Shown: piece by piece, positions 35,957 through 48,026 of the stretch | Layout: each line of letters starts with the position of its first letter | Numbering within the stretch: position 1 is the stretch's first letter | Source: Dillenia suffruticosa | Taxonomy: Eukaryota > Streptophyta > Magnoliopsida > Dilleniales > Dilleniaceae | Direction of reading: 5' to 3' | NCBI GenBank assembly: GCA_033439265.1 | Contig: JAVTVX010000009.1 | Location: 547,609-611,608 of the forward strand | DNA length: 64,000 nucleotides | Notes under the pieces: generated by a model | Database searches by the model: none | Told to the model about the DNA's origin: nothing | Seen by the model: the letters and a program-made list of their open reading frames with translations, nothing else | Made by a program: the position numbers and the translations under genes

Positions 35957-37330
35957 ATTGCACCCTGCACTATTAAGAATAATTAATTATTAAGATTTTA
36001 TGTTTTATATTAATTCTCATGCTCAGTATATAGTATTAGAATCATTACCTTTTTATGGTCTTTCTATCACATCTTTAATCATCGCTTATTCTCATTCTTC
36101 CGATATGCTATACCTTTTATGTAAACAGTGATGCACACTAAAAGACCTCGATCTTAAAATATATTTTAGTTATTTATAAAATTATTTAAATTTAAAAAAA
36201 TTTAAATTTTTAATAATATAAAATATTACGTAAAATTTAATTTATTTTGTTTTTTGCTATTTTTGCATATACAGAATTACGCTCTGTAGGAAGGTATCAA
36301 CTTTAGGGTTGTTAAGAGGTTTAATCATCGTGTGCTGCTCGTGTGCTGCTCGTGTGCTGCTCGACATCATCACAAGATCAAAGGATATATCAGAAAGTGA
36401 CTCTGGTGGGTGGCCCATGCCCAGCCCTAGTGTTGAGATATCAACACACGACCTGCATTGCACCCTTAATAGTTCTATCCACAACCTCTCTCCATGAGTA
36501 ATTAGTTCTCTAATTTTTTTGATTGGTTGCAGAAACACAGACGTTATCAACTAGTTGTTTAATATGCCCTGATTTTTCCGGTGCCTAAGAGTAAACGGAA
36601 ACTAATACTCTTTAATTAAGTTGTGTACAGTGAAAACAGATCCCGAGAGAATTTTATTTATTTAAAATTTAATTCTTTTTTAACTAAATTTAATTGGAAC
36701 TAATATAGTTATCGATTTATTGACCTTGAATAATTCGATTGGAATTAACTGTCATGTTTATTAAGGAGTGAGTTTTTTCGATACCAATTTTATTTTTCAA
36801 TTTTCAAAACTCAAAATCAAAAAATTGATAAAACAAATATAATACCTTGTCAATTTTTGAGGGTGGTCGATGCTCTACCCCAGAGTGAAGACACCAACAC
36901 ACTTGACCTGCATTGCACCGTTGATGATTCTATCCATGACCCCACATCTCTCCCCATGAATAATAATTTCTCTAATTTTTTGATTGGCTGCACAAACACA
37001 AACGATCTACCAGTTGGTTCATATTTTCTGCATTTTCCTCGGTCCCCGTCTCTCTGCTCACGATCAGATTTTGCATATTGGTACTCGTGGATAAACCCTT
37101 TTTGTCTCTCCCTCTAGCGTCTCGCATGTTTGGATATCGTTTACGAAAGACACTAATCTATCACGTGTCAACATTCTCACTTATTTTTTTCTTAAAAAAA
37201 TATTATGAAAAAATTTTTATATTGTAGAAAAAGAATTTATATAATTTATTTGTGGTGTCAATGATACTGTCGTCACTTGTCAAAGGTAGATAAAGAATTT
37301 TGTGTGGTTCAAAAAGGTATAATATATTAA
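35957..37330. repeat. further copies of unit U
   Basis: Two more degenerate copies (about 36200-36600 and 36840-37330) separated by AT-rich sequence. The first contains a triplicated GTGTGCTGCTC around 36331-36361. The second shares the CAGATTTTGCATATTGG / GGTACTCGTGGATAA part with 27130-27740. No gene is seen. Confidence 0.6.
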
Positions 37331-37822
37331 AAAAATAAATTATTGGTATCTAATAATCGTATTAGTTCGATTACATCCGATTTAAATCAGAATGAAACTT
37401 TAAAGGATAAACTCTTTCGATATCTATTTTTATCAAATACAAAACTCAAATACGAAATTTTATTTAAAGAGTACTAGTGTTCAGTCATTAGATTCAGAAT
37501 GTGTTGGTATTAAAAAGATTATATGATGTAATATAATAGTAAATAAGTTTATTTATAAGAAATAAAACTCTATCAATGATAAAATCTCAATTTTTTTATT
37601 AATATTGTCATTAATAATAAATAAAAGTTTATTAGTGATAAAGATCCAATTTATAGTAATATCCATTTCATAATAAATATATTTGAGTTTTTTATTTTCA
37701 TGTTTTGATATATACATCTACATGTATATAGAAATGGATATGCTCACCCTTCCCTAACCCCGCATTAAGCCGGGGAGCACTTTATGCACGGCATGACCTT
37801 TTTTATGTTTTGATATATACAT

Positions 37823-37866
<44 letters not shown>

Positions 37867-39240
37867 AATGATGCTTATTATATAAAATACCTAATTTATT
37901 GAGATTTATTTAGAATAATTAATTATTAATATTTTATATTTTATATTAATTCTCATGCTTAATATATAGTACTAGAATCATTACTTTTTTATGGTATCTC
38001 AATCACATCTTTAATCAAAGCTTATTCTCATATTTCCGCAATGCTATACCTTTCATGGAGAAATTTCAACACTCTTAATATTCATTTCTCTAACATCTTC
38101 TTTCCAGCTTTTGGCTTGCTTTTCTATTTATTTTTTTATTTGACGCCTTTGAAAAAATTAGTTCACCGAATGCTATACTAGATTGTACAAAAATAGAAAT
38201 GGTAAATAGAAATGGATACGAAACGATAAAAGAAAATAATATTTTGTAAGTATATAGAAAACAGAAATATGAACAAACGCGTAAATATAAAAAATATAAA
38301 AATTTTTATACAAATACTAATTATTTTATAGAATAATAGAATAGTTATATTTTATAACAAAAATATAAAATGATCAAATATATAATTATTAATTATAAGA
38401 CAAATAATATGAAAATAGAAATTATAAATAAATAAATAAATAAATAATAAATCAAATATGAAAAAATATAAAAATATAGAAATAACGTTTCAAAAATAAA
38501 CAAAACCTTAGTGTCGAGAAATTTTCATACATGGGGCTATTATTTTTATATTGGAGATTCAAATTCTCCAGATAAATAGGGGTAAAATTAAAATTTTATT
38601 TTAGCATCGTGAAATATAAAATGTGGGGATAAAATAGGATATAAATGTTATAATTTAAAAGAAATAAATTATATTCGGTGAATACAACCAAGTTGCTTTA
38701 TTTTTCATATAAGTATTTTATAAATATTCAATGTCTCTGACAAAAGGATCATTCTTTTTTTTTTCTTTTTGAATACAGCCCATTTAAATCCAAATTGAGA
38801 GTGAGAAAACGAAAGCAAAATTATCATTGATTTTTTTTTAACTTAATAGTATAAAAAATTCTTTTCTTGAGTTGAGATCTCAAACTCGAGTTTACATCTT
38901 TTTCTTCATAGTGATATTCTCTTTTATAATTAAAAATAAAAGGAGAAAATTATCTTCAATAGTAAAATATCGGGATAATGAGCAAGGTGGTGAAAATTAA
39001 TTTTTAGATTCTACGTTATCATAGGAGTTTGATATATCAATATATTTTAGAGTACTAGAAGTTATTATATCTCATACTTTATATTAGAAGATTTTACTAA
39101 ATTGAATATGTGCTTTTTTGTGGTTATATTTCCTAACACGTCATATTTAGTGGATTCATAGATTTCTTGTATTATTTTTGTGAATTAGAAAATTCATGGA
39201 GGCCAAGGACCATATAGCATTTATAGCCCTCTCTCCTCTG
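37331..39240. other. AT-rich intergenic sequence
   Basis: No coding frame or recognised element. It has an (AT)n tract at about 37837-37862, and a block near 37910-38060 that repeats one at 35970-36120 (ATTAATATTTTATATTTTAT with CATCTTTAATCA). Confidence 0.5.
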
Positions 39241-39248
39241 AAGTCCTT

Positions 39249-39254
39249 TATATA
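39249..39254 (+). promoter_or_regulatory. TATA box of the SEO gene
   Basis: CTTTATATACC lies about 115 bases before the ATG at 39368 and predicts a leader of about 85 nt. It is a clean single TATA in an otherwise non-alternating context. Confidence 0.55.
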
Positions 39255-39367
39255 CCCCCACCCCAACTGGTGTATGTACAACCACCTTTGCATCCAAGCA
39301 CAGTAACACTCCTGAATCAAAAGCTCCTTTTCTTTCCTCCTTATCCCTTGTGCCCACTTCAGCTCCC

Positions 39368-39827
39368 ATGGTGAAAGCAGTGGCCAACATTACAAAATCG
39401 ATATCATCGGCCGTTTCCAATCTCCGTTTGATGTCGATCTCAGCCTCCAATGAAACTACATTGATGAACGAAGTGTTGGCCACTCATGCTCATGACAACA
39501 CTGATATTCAATTCCGACCTATTCTTCAAGTCATCACAGACATCTTTAACCATGCCCTCCCTAAAGTTGATGCCATTGGAAATGTAGATTTTGATCCCTT
39601 TTCTTATTTTCCATTTCTTGGTCATAGGTGCAATTCCTAACTTAAGTAAAAACAATAACGACCCTTTTGTGGAATGATTTTTTCCCATAATAGAGTTTGA
39701 GAATGACCAGACAAAAAATAAAAGAAAAAATAAATCCAATAAATAATGCTTATGAGGGAAATAAGAGGAGATAGATGATAGATACATCAACAATCAACTA
39801 TTTCCTCTTTCTAGCTAAAATATATCT

Positions 39828-39908
<81 letters not shown>

Positions 39909-42900
39909 GCTAGATAAGATAAATCTCGAGTTCATAAATCATTCTTTCTTTCTTTTTTTTTCTTTTTTGTTTTTTGTAGAGACTAACGGGGGAGGTGGAT
40001 TCATCCAAGGACAAGACGACCCAACGTAATTTGGAGGTTGCCCTGTGCACACATGCTGGTATTTTATACAAGATCTCTTGTGAGGTAAATTTTGTACTTT
40101 TGTGCTTGTATTTTATATAAGCCACATGCCCATTTGGATAGATTTTATATAAGCGGTATGCGCATTTGGACGGATTCTTTTTTGGGGGGGACGTCATGAA
40201 GATATATATATTTTTTAATTGCTTGGAAAGATATTTTTTGTCTTCTTTCATCTTGTCCTTTCTCTCTATAAATTTTCTCTTCTTTCTCTCCTAATATCCA
40301 TACTAAAACCAAGTGGTCAAGTTTGCACCTCATTAGGATGACGCTCAAGGCTTGTATTATGGCCAAAGCTGTCTTCACTTACTAAAATGTCTATTTTAAT
40401 GACTTTAAAAAAATTAGTGTAAATGATAATTATAAAAATTTTGAACTTTCATTAATAAAGAAAAAAGTGAGGAGTTTGAATTTTGCCTTTGTTTTACAAC
40501 ATAGACAAGTATATGAAAAACACTTGACCTGAAAATAGGATGTGCTCCATCAAATTTGGGTTAAAACTTAGGTCAGACCTAAACGATATGTTAGGCCTAA
40601 AACCAAAGCATTCTACCATCGGCTCCTTCAAATATGCTATTTAGTGTTGGACCATGCTTGAATGCAAGTTATTGTACAAAGCAAATCTGTTCCATTCTTC
40701 TAACTATAAAATTCTATATGCATATTGCCAGATGTCCTGCAAGTGCACAGGCGCAGCAAACATCCATGCAACGACCCTGTCAATCTTCAAGTTGCTATCC
40801 CGCTACTCATGGGAGTCCATAGGGGTGCTGTCTGTCGTGGCCGTAGCTGAAAATTTAGGAGAGCTGTGGCTAGTGGCGCAGCTCTCCACGACCAACCAAC
40901 TGGCGAAGTCGTTGTCACTTCTAAAGCAACTACCATCTGGTCTCGCAGACCAAGCCAACAAAGCAAAATATGAAGTGCTAACCACCCTCATTGTCACCAT
41001 ATTCTCCGTGGTTGAATACATCATTCAATTCAAGGAATTGCGCACTCAGCATATCACTTTGGAGGTGCCAGCCCTGACCGAGGCACTGAGTCAAGTTCCT
41101 AATGCAATCTATTGGACTGTGAGGAGTGCAGTGGCTTGTGGCATTATGATTTCTAGCCTCGTTGGCTCAACTCCTGATCAGTAAGTACATATGTCATTAA
41201 GTTTGGAAAAATTTTCTTGACTCATTGATAAATAAAATACTTCGACTCTTGTATATCAGGCAAATTCCTTCAACCGTGGATGCCCCAGAGATATCTGTGG
41301 TGACTAACAAGATCAAGGACATCCGGAGTTACCTCAAGAATAGCTACAAACTGTGTGTTCATTATATTGGTAATTAAGGACATCCAACATTAATTTCTAT
41401 CATTGTCATTAGGAGTCCTAATCTATGAGGGAAACCTTAACTAGACCTAATAAATAAATTATTGATGACCTTGGACTGCAGATGAGTACATCGGAGAGAT
41501 GACATCTTATGACAACCTGGTGCAGATCGTTGAATCATCACTTGATCAAATCACCATTCTCAGCGCCTTGATTAATTTCACCAAGGACTCTGTTGCTCCA
41601 CTTTTTGATGGTTCCACCGGGAAAAAGGTACTAAATTTTCTAGGCATGACACCTCACTTGACGTTGACTAGCCTGTCTGATCAGAACAAAATTGTTCCCT
41701 GTGTACAATAATTTCTCCTATGTTTTAGTTCTTGTTACTAATTAAACTGATTGAATTAGGTACAAATTGATGAACTCAAAGGGAAGAACATCTTTTTCTT
41801 GGTGTCTGACCTTGACATACAAATGGAAGAGCTTGAAATTCTCTGTGACACCTATGAGAAAGAGAACAGAAGTGATAGCAACTATGAGATAGTGTGGTTT
41901 CCAATCATTGATGTGTCTACTTGGGATGAAGTTAAATTGAAAAAATATGAGCAGCTGAGGTTGAAAATGAAATGGCTTTCAATAGTGAATCCAACATCAA
42001 TTAAGGCACCAGTGATCAGGTACATTAAAGAGAAATGGCATTTTGCAAAGAAGACCATCTTAGTTGTTTTGGACACAAAAGGGAAAGTAGTTGAGCAGAA
42101 TGCTCTTCACAAGGTGCTAGTTTTGGGGAGTTTTGAGGTTATTTTCAAGGACGAAATCTGGTTAGATCAGATGACTTGGAATTTGGAGTGGCTGGTGACA
42201 GGCATTGTTGAAATAATTGAATGGGTACCTCTCAACTTTATTCATTCTTTTGCTCTTTTTTTATTCTTTTTTTTTTCCATTTTTCAACCAAGTTATACTA
42301 ATTAGATCCTATAATCTGCACCTGGAATGCAAGTTTATGAGTAGTAATCTTGAAACATTTAGTTGTTTCAAGAATCTAAACTTATGGAAAGGATTATCGT
42401 GTGTTTTTCTTTACTAAATTGTTCTTTTTTATTTTAAATTGAATTCGATATGTATTTATCAATACAATTATATGAAAACAATAACAAATTTTGTACTTTA
42501 CTTTTCAACCAGGCAAAGGAGAAGAAATACATTTGCTTGTATGGAGGGGAGGACATCAAGTGGATAAAAGAGTTCATTGCACAGGCTAAAAGGATAGCAG
42601 ACTTAAATGGAATTGCCATAGAGTTGGTTTACATGGGAACAAGCAATGCAGCGGAGCACGTTGATGAAATCATCAAAATCCTCCCAAAAGATCAAACACA
42701 CACTCTAAGGAGCCGCAAATCAATGTGGCTCTTTTGGTCACGCCTGGAGAGCATGCTACGCTGGAAGGTTCAATTAGGCAAAACGGTCAAGGAGGATAAA
42801 CTGATGCGCGAGGTCTTAATGACCTTGACCTATGATGGTAGCGGTCAAGGGTGGGCAGTCATTGGAGGTGGATTGGAGACTGATATCTTGGTCAAGGCAA

Positions 42901-43142
42901 AGGGTGACCTGATATTGGAATGCTTTGCCAAATTCGTGGAATGGAAGGATAACGGGTCTCAGAAAGGCATGTTTTTGCAAGCAATCAACGATTGGCTTCG
43001 CAAGGCTCATAGTGAGAAGAAGCATTGCAACCAATTGACTTTTCCTATGATTGATGGCCATGTTTTGGACATGGTAGAGTGCCCTGATTGTGGAAACCCT
43101 ATGGAGAAGTATGTTACGTATAAGTGTTGCATTACCAAATGA
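39368..43142 (+). CDS. SEO: sieve element occlusion (SEO) phloem protein
   Basis: Encodes a forisome/P-protein subunit of phloem sieve elements, which forms filaments that seal injured sieve tubes. Proposed exons: 39368-39583, 40732-41180, 41260-41369, 41482-41627, 41760-42224 and 42513-43142. All but the first junction are clearly GT-AG and in frame; the total is 671 aa. Exon 1 has the SEO N-terminal start (SASNETTLMNEVLATHAHD, FRPILQVITDIFNHA). Exon 2 has CKCTGAANIHATTLSIF and ENLGELWLVAQLSTTNQLAK. Exon 5 is the thioredoxin-like part (LKGKNIFFLVSDLDI, YEIVWFPIID). Exon 6 is the C-terminal domain (KKYICLYGGEDIKWIKEF) ending in the Cys-rich CPDCGNPMEKYVTYKCC. Compared with the family, roughly 40 residues between exon 1 and CKC are not found; they should lie in the 1.1-kb intron 1, which contains a 72-bp CT run. 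The exon 1 donor (AAT before GTAGAT) was chosen only for frame. An exon may be lost, or missed by me. Confidence 0.88.
39833..39905 (+). repeat. (CT)n microsatellite
   Basis: An almost perfect CT run of about 72 bases within SEO intron 1. The 84-codon frame across it is an artefact. Confidence 0.95.
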
Positions 43143-43363
43143 GTTGATGCTCTAAGGCAGTGGGTTTGTTTGTGTTTTACTTCTGCTGAAGTCTAGTATG
43201 TTCGCTACTCGTTCGGTTTGTGTTTGTATGTCCTAAAATAACGTTGGAGTCTTTCTATCGACTTCCAAGTTGTTTGTGTTCGACCCAATATGTATGACAT
43301 GTTGATTCCCTAATAAGTCTTATAAGTTGTTTGTGAATGTCCCAATATGTATTTTGTGTTCGA

Positions 43364-43410
<47 letters not shown>

Positions 43411-44162
43411 GAAAATTAATAAAACACGTGCAGTTATTAATTTCGAAATTACTCCTATGAGAAATATTCGCTTAATTTTGATTTTGCTATATTTCATGGT
43501 TAGATTTTCATTTTTTTTTTATATATAAGTGTGAGTTTGTGGATTACTATTTTTCAGATATAAACAGTTGAACTTATCAAACAATGTATAATAACTCAAA
43601 CTATATGTACAGGTATACATATAAGGTTTAACCTATTCTGAACTCTAATTATAAATTGACAGAAAATCTCTTATATTGTCAATACCATAAATTAAAATTC
43701 AATATTCAAATTGTGATATAATTATTTGATATACCATTCATATGTGTAAGTTTTTTCATACTATTGGCATTTAAAAATAATTGCTCTAACAATTTTAAGT
43801 TCCAAGCCAAAAATTTCCAAAGTATAATTGCACATCAAGTCCATATATAATAAGATCATACCGTTCTCTCTTTCTCAACTGAAATACCTATTGTTTCTAT
43901 AGAGTGAAAAAAACTATATTATCGTAGCTTCTATTAATGGTTTAAATCAATAGAAAAAAAATTATATTTTTTAATTTTATTGCAAAAACAATATTCTTAT
44001 TTTCTTTTTCTTTTTTTCAAATTTATGTGAATGGGAACTCTTGGCTTGGATAAAATCTCTTTTGAATGATTTCTCACTCCTCCTTTCACACTTTTGTCCT
44101 ATCTTATGGAAGCATTACCAAGTCTCTTTCATTTCTTGGTATTGAGGGATCATGCAAGTATC
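43143..44162. other. SEO 3' region and AT-rich spacer
   Basis: Presumed 3' UTR, then a (TA)n run at about 43365-43406 and AT-rich sequence. No gene is recognised. Confidence 0.5.
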
Positions 44163-44206
44163 TTGTTTACAAGATGATCCACTTGAGCATCCCCATCAAC
44201 ACCCAA
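44163..44206 (-). pseudogene. 44-bp fragment of HSD exon 3 and adjacent intron
   Basis: Identical at 43 of 44 bases to 17913-17956 inside the intact HSD gene. It covers the start of exon 3 (coding for the DHLVNN segment) and its 3' splice site; the single difference is at 44200 (17950). It directly abuts the truncated copia 5' LTR that begins at 44207. Confidence 0.85.
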
Positions 44207-44279
44207 GGCATTTTCAAGCTAAGAAGATTAGAAGTCAACGGTTTTGATTGTAATTTGTAACTCTTCATCATAGTGGAAA

Positions 44280-44469
44280 TGTAAGACCGACAAAGTCAAA
44301 TGAAAAAAAAAAAAAAAATTGGAAAGTAACTTTCCCAATTCACTCTCTCTCTCCCGTCACTTTCCCTTCTCCCTCAATTTCTCTCCCCCTCATTCTCTCC
44401 CGTGTTCTGTCTCTCACCCTCTCTCCCTCTCTCAATTTCTCCACCTCCCTCCCTCCATTTACATACTCA

Positions 44470-44510
<41 letters not shown>

Positions 44511-46843
44511 CCTCTCTCACGAATCTCTCTCTCTCTCTCCTGCGGGCGCTGCACAGCCCGCAGCGCGCGGCTTCCCTCCCAGCTGCTACAGCCCGCGAGC
44601 ACAGTGGCTCCTGCTCGCGAGCAGCTCCGTCTCGCGAATGCTTTAACGCGCACCAGCCGCGACTCCTCTCCCTCGCGCGCGAACAACCCACTGCTTCTCT
44701 CCCTCGCCTGTTCGCGTGCTGCCCTCTGCCGAGACACTTGCTGCAACCCTAGAAGAGACCCCAGCTCGGTAGTCATCGGTAATCCCTCGAGAACTCTAGC
44801 TGAGATTTCAATTCATCCTCTGTACATGTGGTATGAATTTCCGATTGATATATTCTAGGGTTTCAATTTCCTTTGGTGATTGAACCTAAATACTAAATTT
44901 TGCTTCAATTCGGAAGCATTTCAGGTTTTGAATTAGATCGAACAGCGCACGAAGGTTTGGTAGGCAAATGCGAAAACTCTAGGTCTGAATTTGCGTTCCT
45001 TTCTCTGCACAGGTAAGAGCTAATTTCTGAAAATAACTCTAGGATTGCAAAATATTTGCAATATGGTAGAATTGGAATGTATGTCCATGAATTGGAAAAA
45101 TTAGAAGAAACTAAGACTAGGTTAATTTAAGAAAATCTAGGAGAGTTGTGAATATGAATTTTGTAAAGATGTAAATAGCGATAAAATTGGTAAAATGAGG
45201 ATAGGAACAAGAAAATGCTAGAAATGAGAGTTAAACAAAATTAGGAAAGTTTGTGAACCCTTGAGTTTGGAGGAGAAATGACTTGAGAATTGTTATGGTT
45301 GCTTCAGGACAATCCATTGGAGTTTGAAAGGAGATTTCTTGAGTATGGATAAGGTGTAGGGAGTGAATACCCTCTCTAGAGGTGAGTGGATGGTTCATTG
45401 TGTTCATGAATGAGAAATCTGTTTTAAATTGCTTTATAAATGATTTTCGAAAGATTTTACGTGATTTATGCGAATTGTTTTGTGACTGTGGGCTGTCTGA
45501 ACTGAATTATAAAGTATAAATGCATCCGTTGTGTTTAAAAATGATTCCGTGCCATATGTTATTTGATATTGCTCTATGAATTGATTTGGCATGAGATTGT
45601 TGATTATTTGATGGAAAATTATGGCACATTGCTTGTGAACTGGATTGGTTTAGAAATGAAGGGTGCCGCAGATGACTATAGTCATATTCCCACCACGGAG
45701 TGACCCGACGGGGTGGCGTGGTTTGGGGTTTGGATGTACAGGGGAGTTAGATATCCCTCCCTCTGCCGAAGTCGTACTATATCTGGTGCACCCCGGTGAG
45801 GTACGAGCCAACGCCAAGGTAGGGGGTTTGTTTTGAGACATTGGATAGAAAAACCCTTGGCGGGATTTCGTCTGGGTTTGGCCGCCCTAAGACGGAAGTG
45901 TTTTCCGATGGAACCCCAAGATTTTCTGAAATGATAATTGACATGGATGCATATTTTGTAAATTGAGATTTATTGAAATGTTTTATACATATGAACTGTT
46001 ATTTATGAGATATGCTTTGACTGCCCCACATTTACCCCTTATTTACGAACACAAGCACACCATTGCACTCCACTCACCGAGTATACCCCTATACTCACCC
46101 CTCTCTTTCCCTTTTTCAGAGGAGACTTAGTTGGGAGACTACTTGACGGAGGTTGTGCAGTATTTTTGCGGATTGTATAGGTATTTGGCACATGCAGGGT
46201 TACTTTTGGAGATTTATAGATCTCAAACCGTGGAAAGGGAAGACCGTACATCCCCTGTCGTGCGGATTTCATTGATACTGGCCGAGTTGTTGGCAAGTAT
46301 TGATAAAATCCGCTGATTTTTTTGATTTGTTCTTTATTATCTTAATTACTTGATTATTTTTGTAAAACCGTTTATACCTGTACTGGGACATTTGGACTGT
46401 AAATCTTAAATTCGATGCTTTTCTCTAATTTTGTGAAGTTCTATACAACTCATACCGTTAGGACTCTACCGATATTGGCTTGTCTTCCTCAGGTAAGTGT
46501 TGGTAAAGTCCGACGGCTATATTTTGGGACTTCTTGTTTGTCACACGCTAAATTGAGATGAGAATTCTGAATGGCTAGGATGGCCACATCGCATGCGTGC
46601 GTGTACAGGATCCCACTCCCCGATGTGTGCCAATGTGTGTGTTTGAATGTTCAGGGATGAGCCGGATGGGCTCCTTGCGTGTGTATTGTTATATGATTTC
46701 ACATTTTGAAGAGTTTTATGTTTTCGATGATTTATTGTAAATTTGATAGCCTTGCGGAGTCCCGGTATACGGGGAGGTTCTGCCCGTGTATCGAGACGAC
46801 GCGGCGGTTGTCGCGTGGTCAATCTGGGGATCGGGGCGTAACA
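44280..46843 (+). mobile_element. gypsy-type solo LTR nested in the copia 5' LTR
   Basis: 2,564 bp from TGTAAGACCGAC to GGGGCGTAACA, flanked by GGAAA (44275-44279 and 46844-46848). No primer site or coding sequence accompanies it, so it is a solo LTR left by LTR-LTR recombination. Its layout parallels the 2.76-kb LTR at 57190-59951: a pyrimidine-rich start, a GC-rich block near the end with GCCTTGCGGAGT (against GCCTTACGGTGC), and the ending GGGGCGT.ACA. It is therefore a related family. The CT-rich 179-codon frame at 44319-44858 is LTR sequence. Confidence 0.88.
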
Positions 46844-46855
46844 GGAAAACTAATT

Positions 46856-48026
46856 TGTTGATTCCTATAATAATTAAGAAGGGGATTGAATTGATTGTCA
46901 CTAAAAATTCTTAAATTAGTCTCCAATTAATCTAAATAGTCTTCAGGTAAAAAACGCATGCAAAAGTATAAGAAAACGCATGCAAAAGTATAAGAAAAAT
47001 AAAAGTTTACTGTTTACGTCTACTTTTCCATATTAGCAAGTTAGGATCCAGAGATAACTTGTTTTCACTATGCACAAAGAGTTACAAATATGAGTACAAT
47101 CTTTCTTTATTAACGATTTGCACTTTCCCTTGTTGAGATGGCTTAGTCCAATAAAGAAATGGTTTTAACTCTTCTCCAACTAGCCTATCTACCCACAAAA
47201 GTGTGTCTCATATTTTCTCCAAACTTACTAAAACTTTATAGCACAAACAAATAAAAGATAATATCATCGAAATTTCAATAAACAAATTCACACGTTGTTC
47301 AAGTAGACAACTTCCAGATCTAATATCTCACTCTCAAAATATCAAAATAACTTTGTAAAAAATGCTGAATTTTCTCTATATATTGAACTTAAATCACAAG
47401 AAGTGTCTCTTTAAAACTGATTACCATCATGAAGTTTTAAAACTGCAAATTTTGGCTTTTCAGCACATTTACTGTCGTAAAAAATCTGCTTAACATGCTC
47501 ACTTTGAGCTTGATTTTCTCTATCAAAATCTGTGATTTTTACTGTTGTTATTTTTCAAATTTAAACATCAAAAGTCCGTTTAAAGTGTAGAAGATCCAAA
47601 TTTCAAAAATCTCAACTGATGGAGAACATAAACTCAAGCAAATCCCTCCTGAAGATCTGCTTGTAGTTCCTATAAAAATGCCTCAAAATCTAATATTTTT
47701 AACCTCTAGTAAATGGTTGCATTTAATTTTTTCAAGAAATTTGAATTTGAATCACCCATTTGGACAAGATTAAGGGTTAAATACAGCTCTCAATCTGTAT
47801 TTAACATACTGAGCTAGGTATTGAAAATAAATTAAAACCACAGCAACTCACATCTAATTTGAAAATCTGAATTTCAACTATTTCTACCCTCTTTTTATGG
47901 CAATAGCTTTTATAACTTAAAATTCTGTAAAATTAACTTATATACTCTGCACACTAATTAATTAGTAACGTATGTAGGGTTTTATTATTATCAAAATATT
48001 AGGGTTCGGTAACAATTTCCTTAACA
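46856..48026 (-). mobile_element. solo LTR of the copia family, inverted, nested
   Basis: 1,171 bp on the minus strand, starting TGTTAAGGAAATTGTTACC and ending ATCAACA. It is clearly related to the LTRs at 29106-30384 and 52254-53547. Target duplication TAATT (46851-46855) and TAACT (48027-48031), 4 of 5 identical. It split the host element's own 5' LTR. Confidence 0.8.

Noticed and set aside
39172-39483. minus-strand frame of 103 codons
   Set aside because: Antisense shadow of SEO exon 1, which has clear family motifs on the plus strand.
44319-44858. 179-codon Ser/Leu-rich frame
   Set aside because: It lies in the CT-rich part of the gypsy solo LTR, with low-complexity composition.
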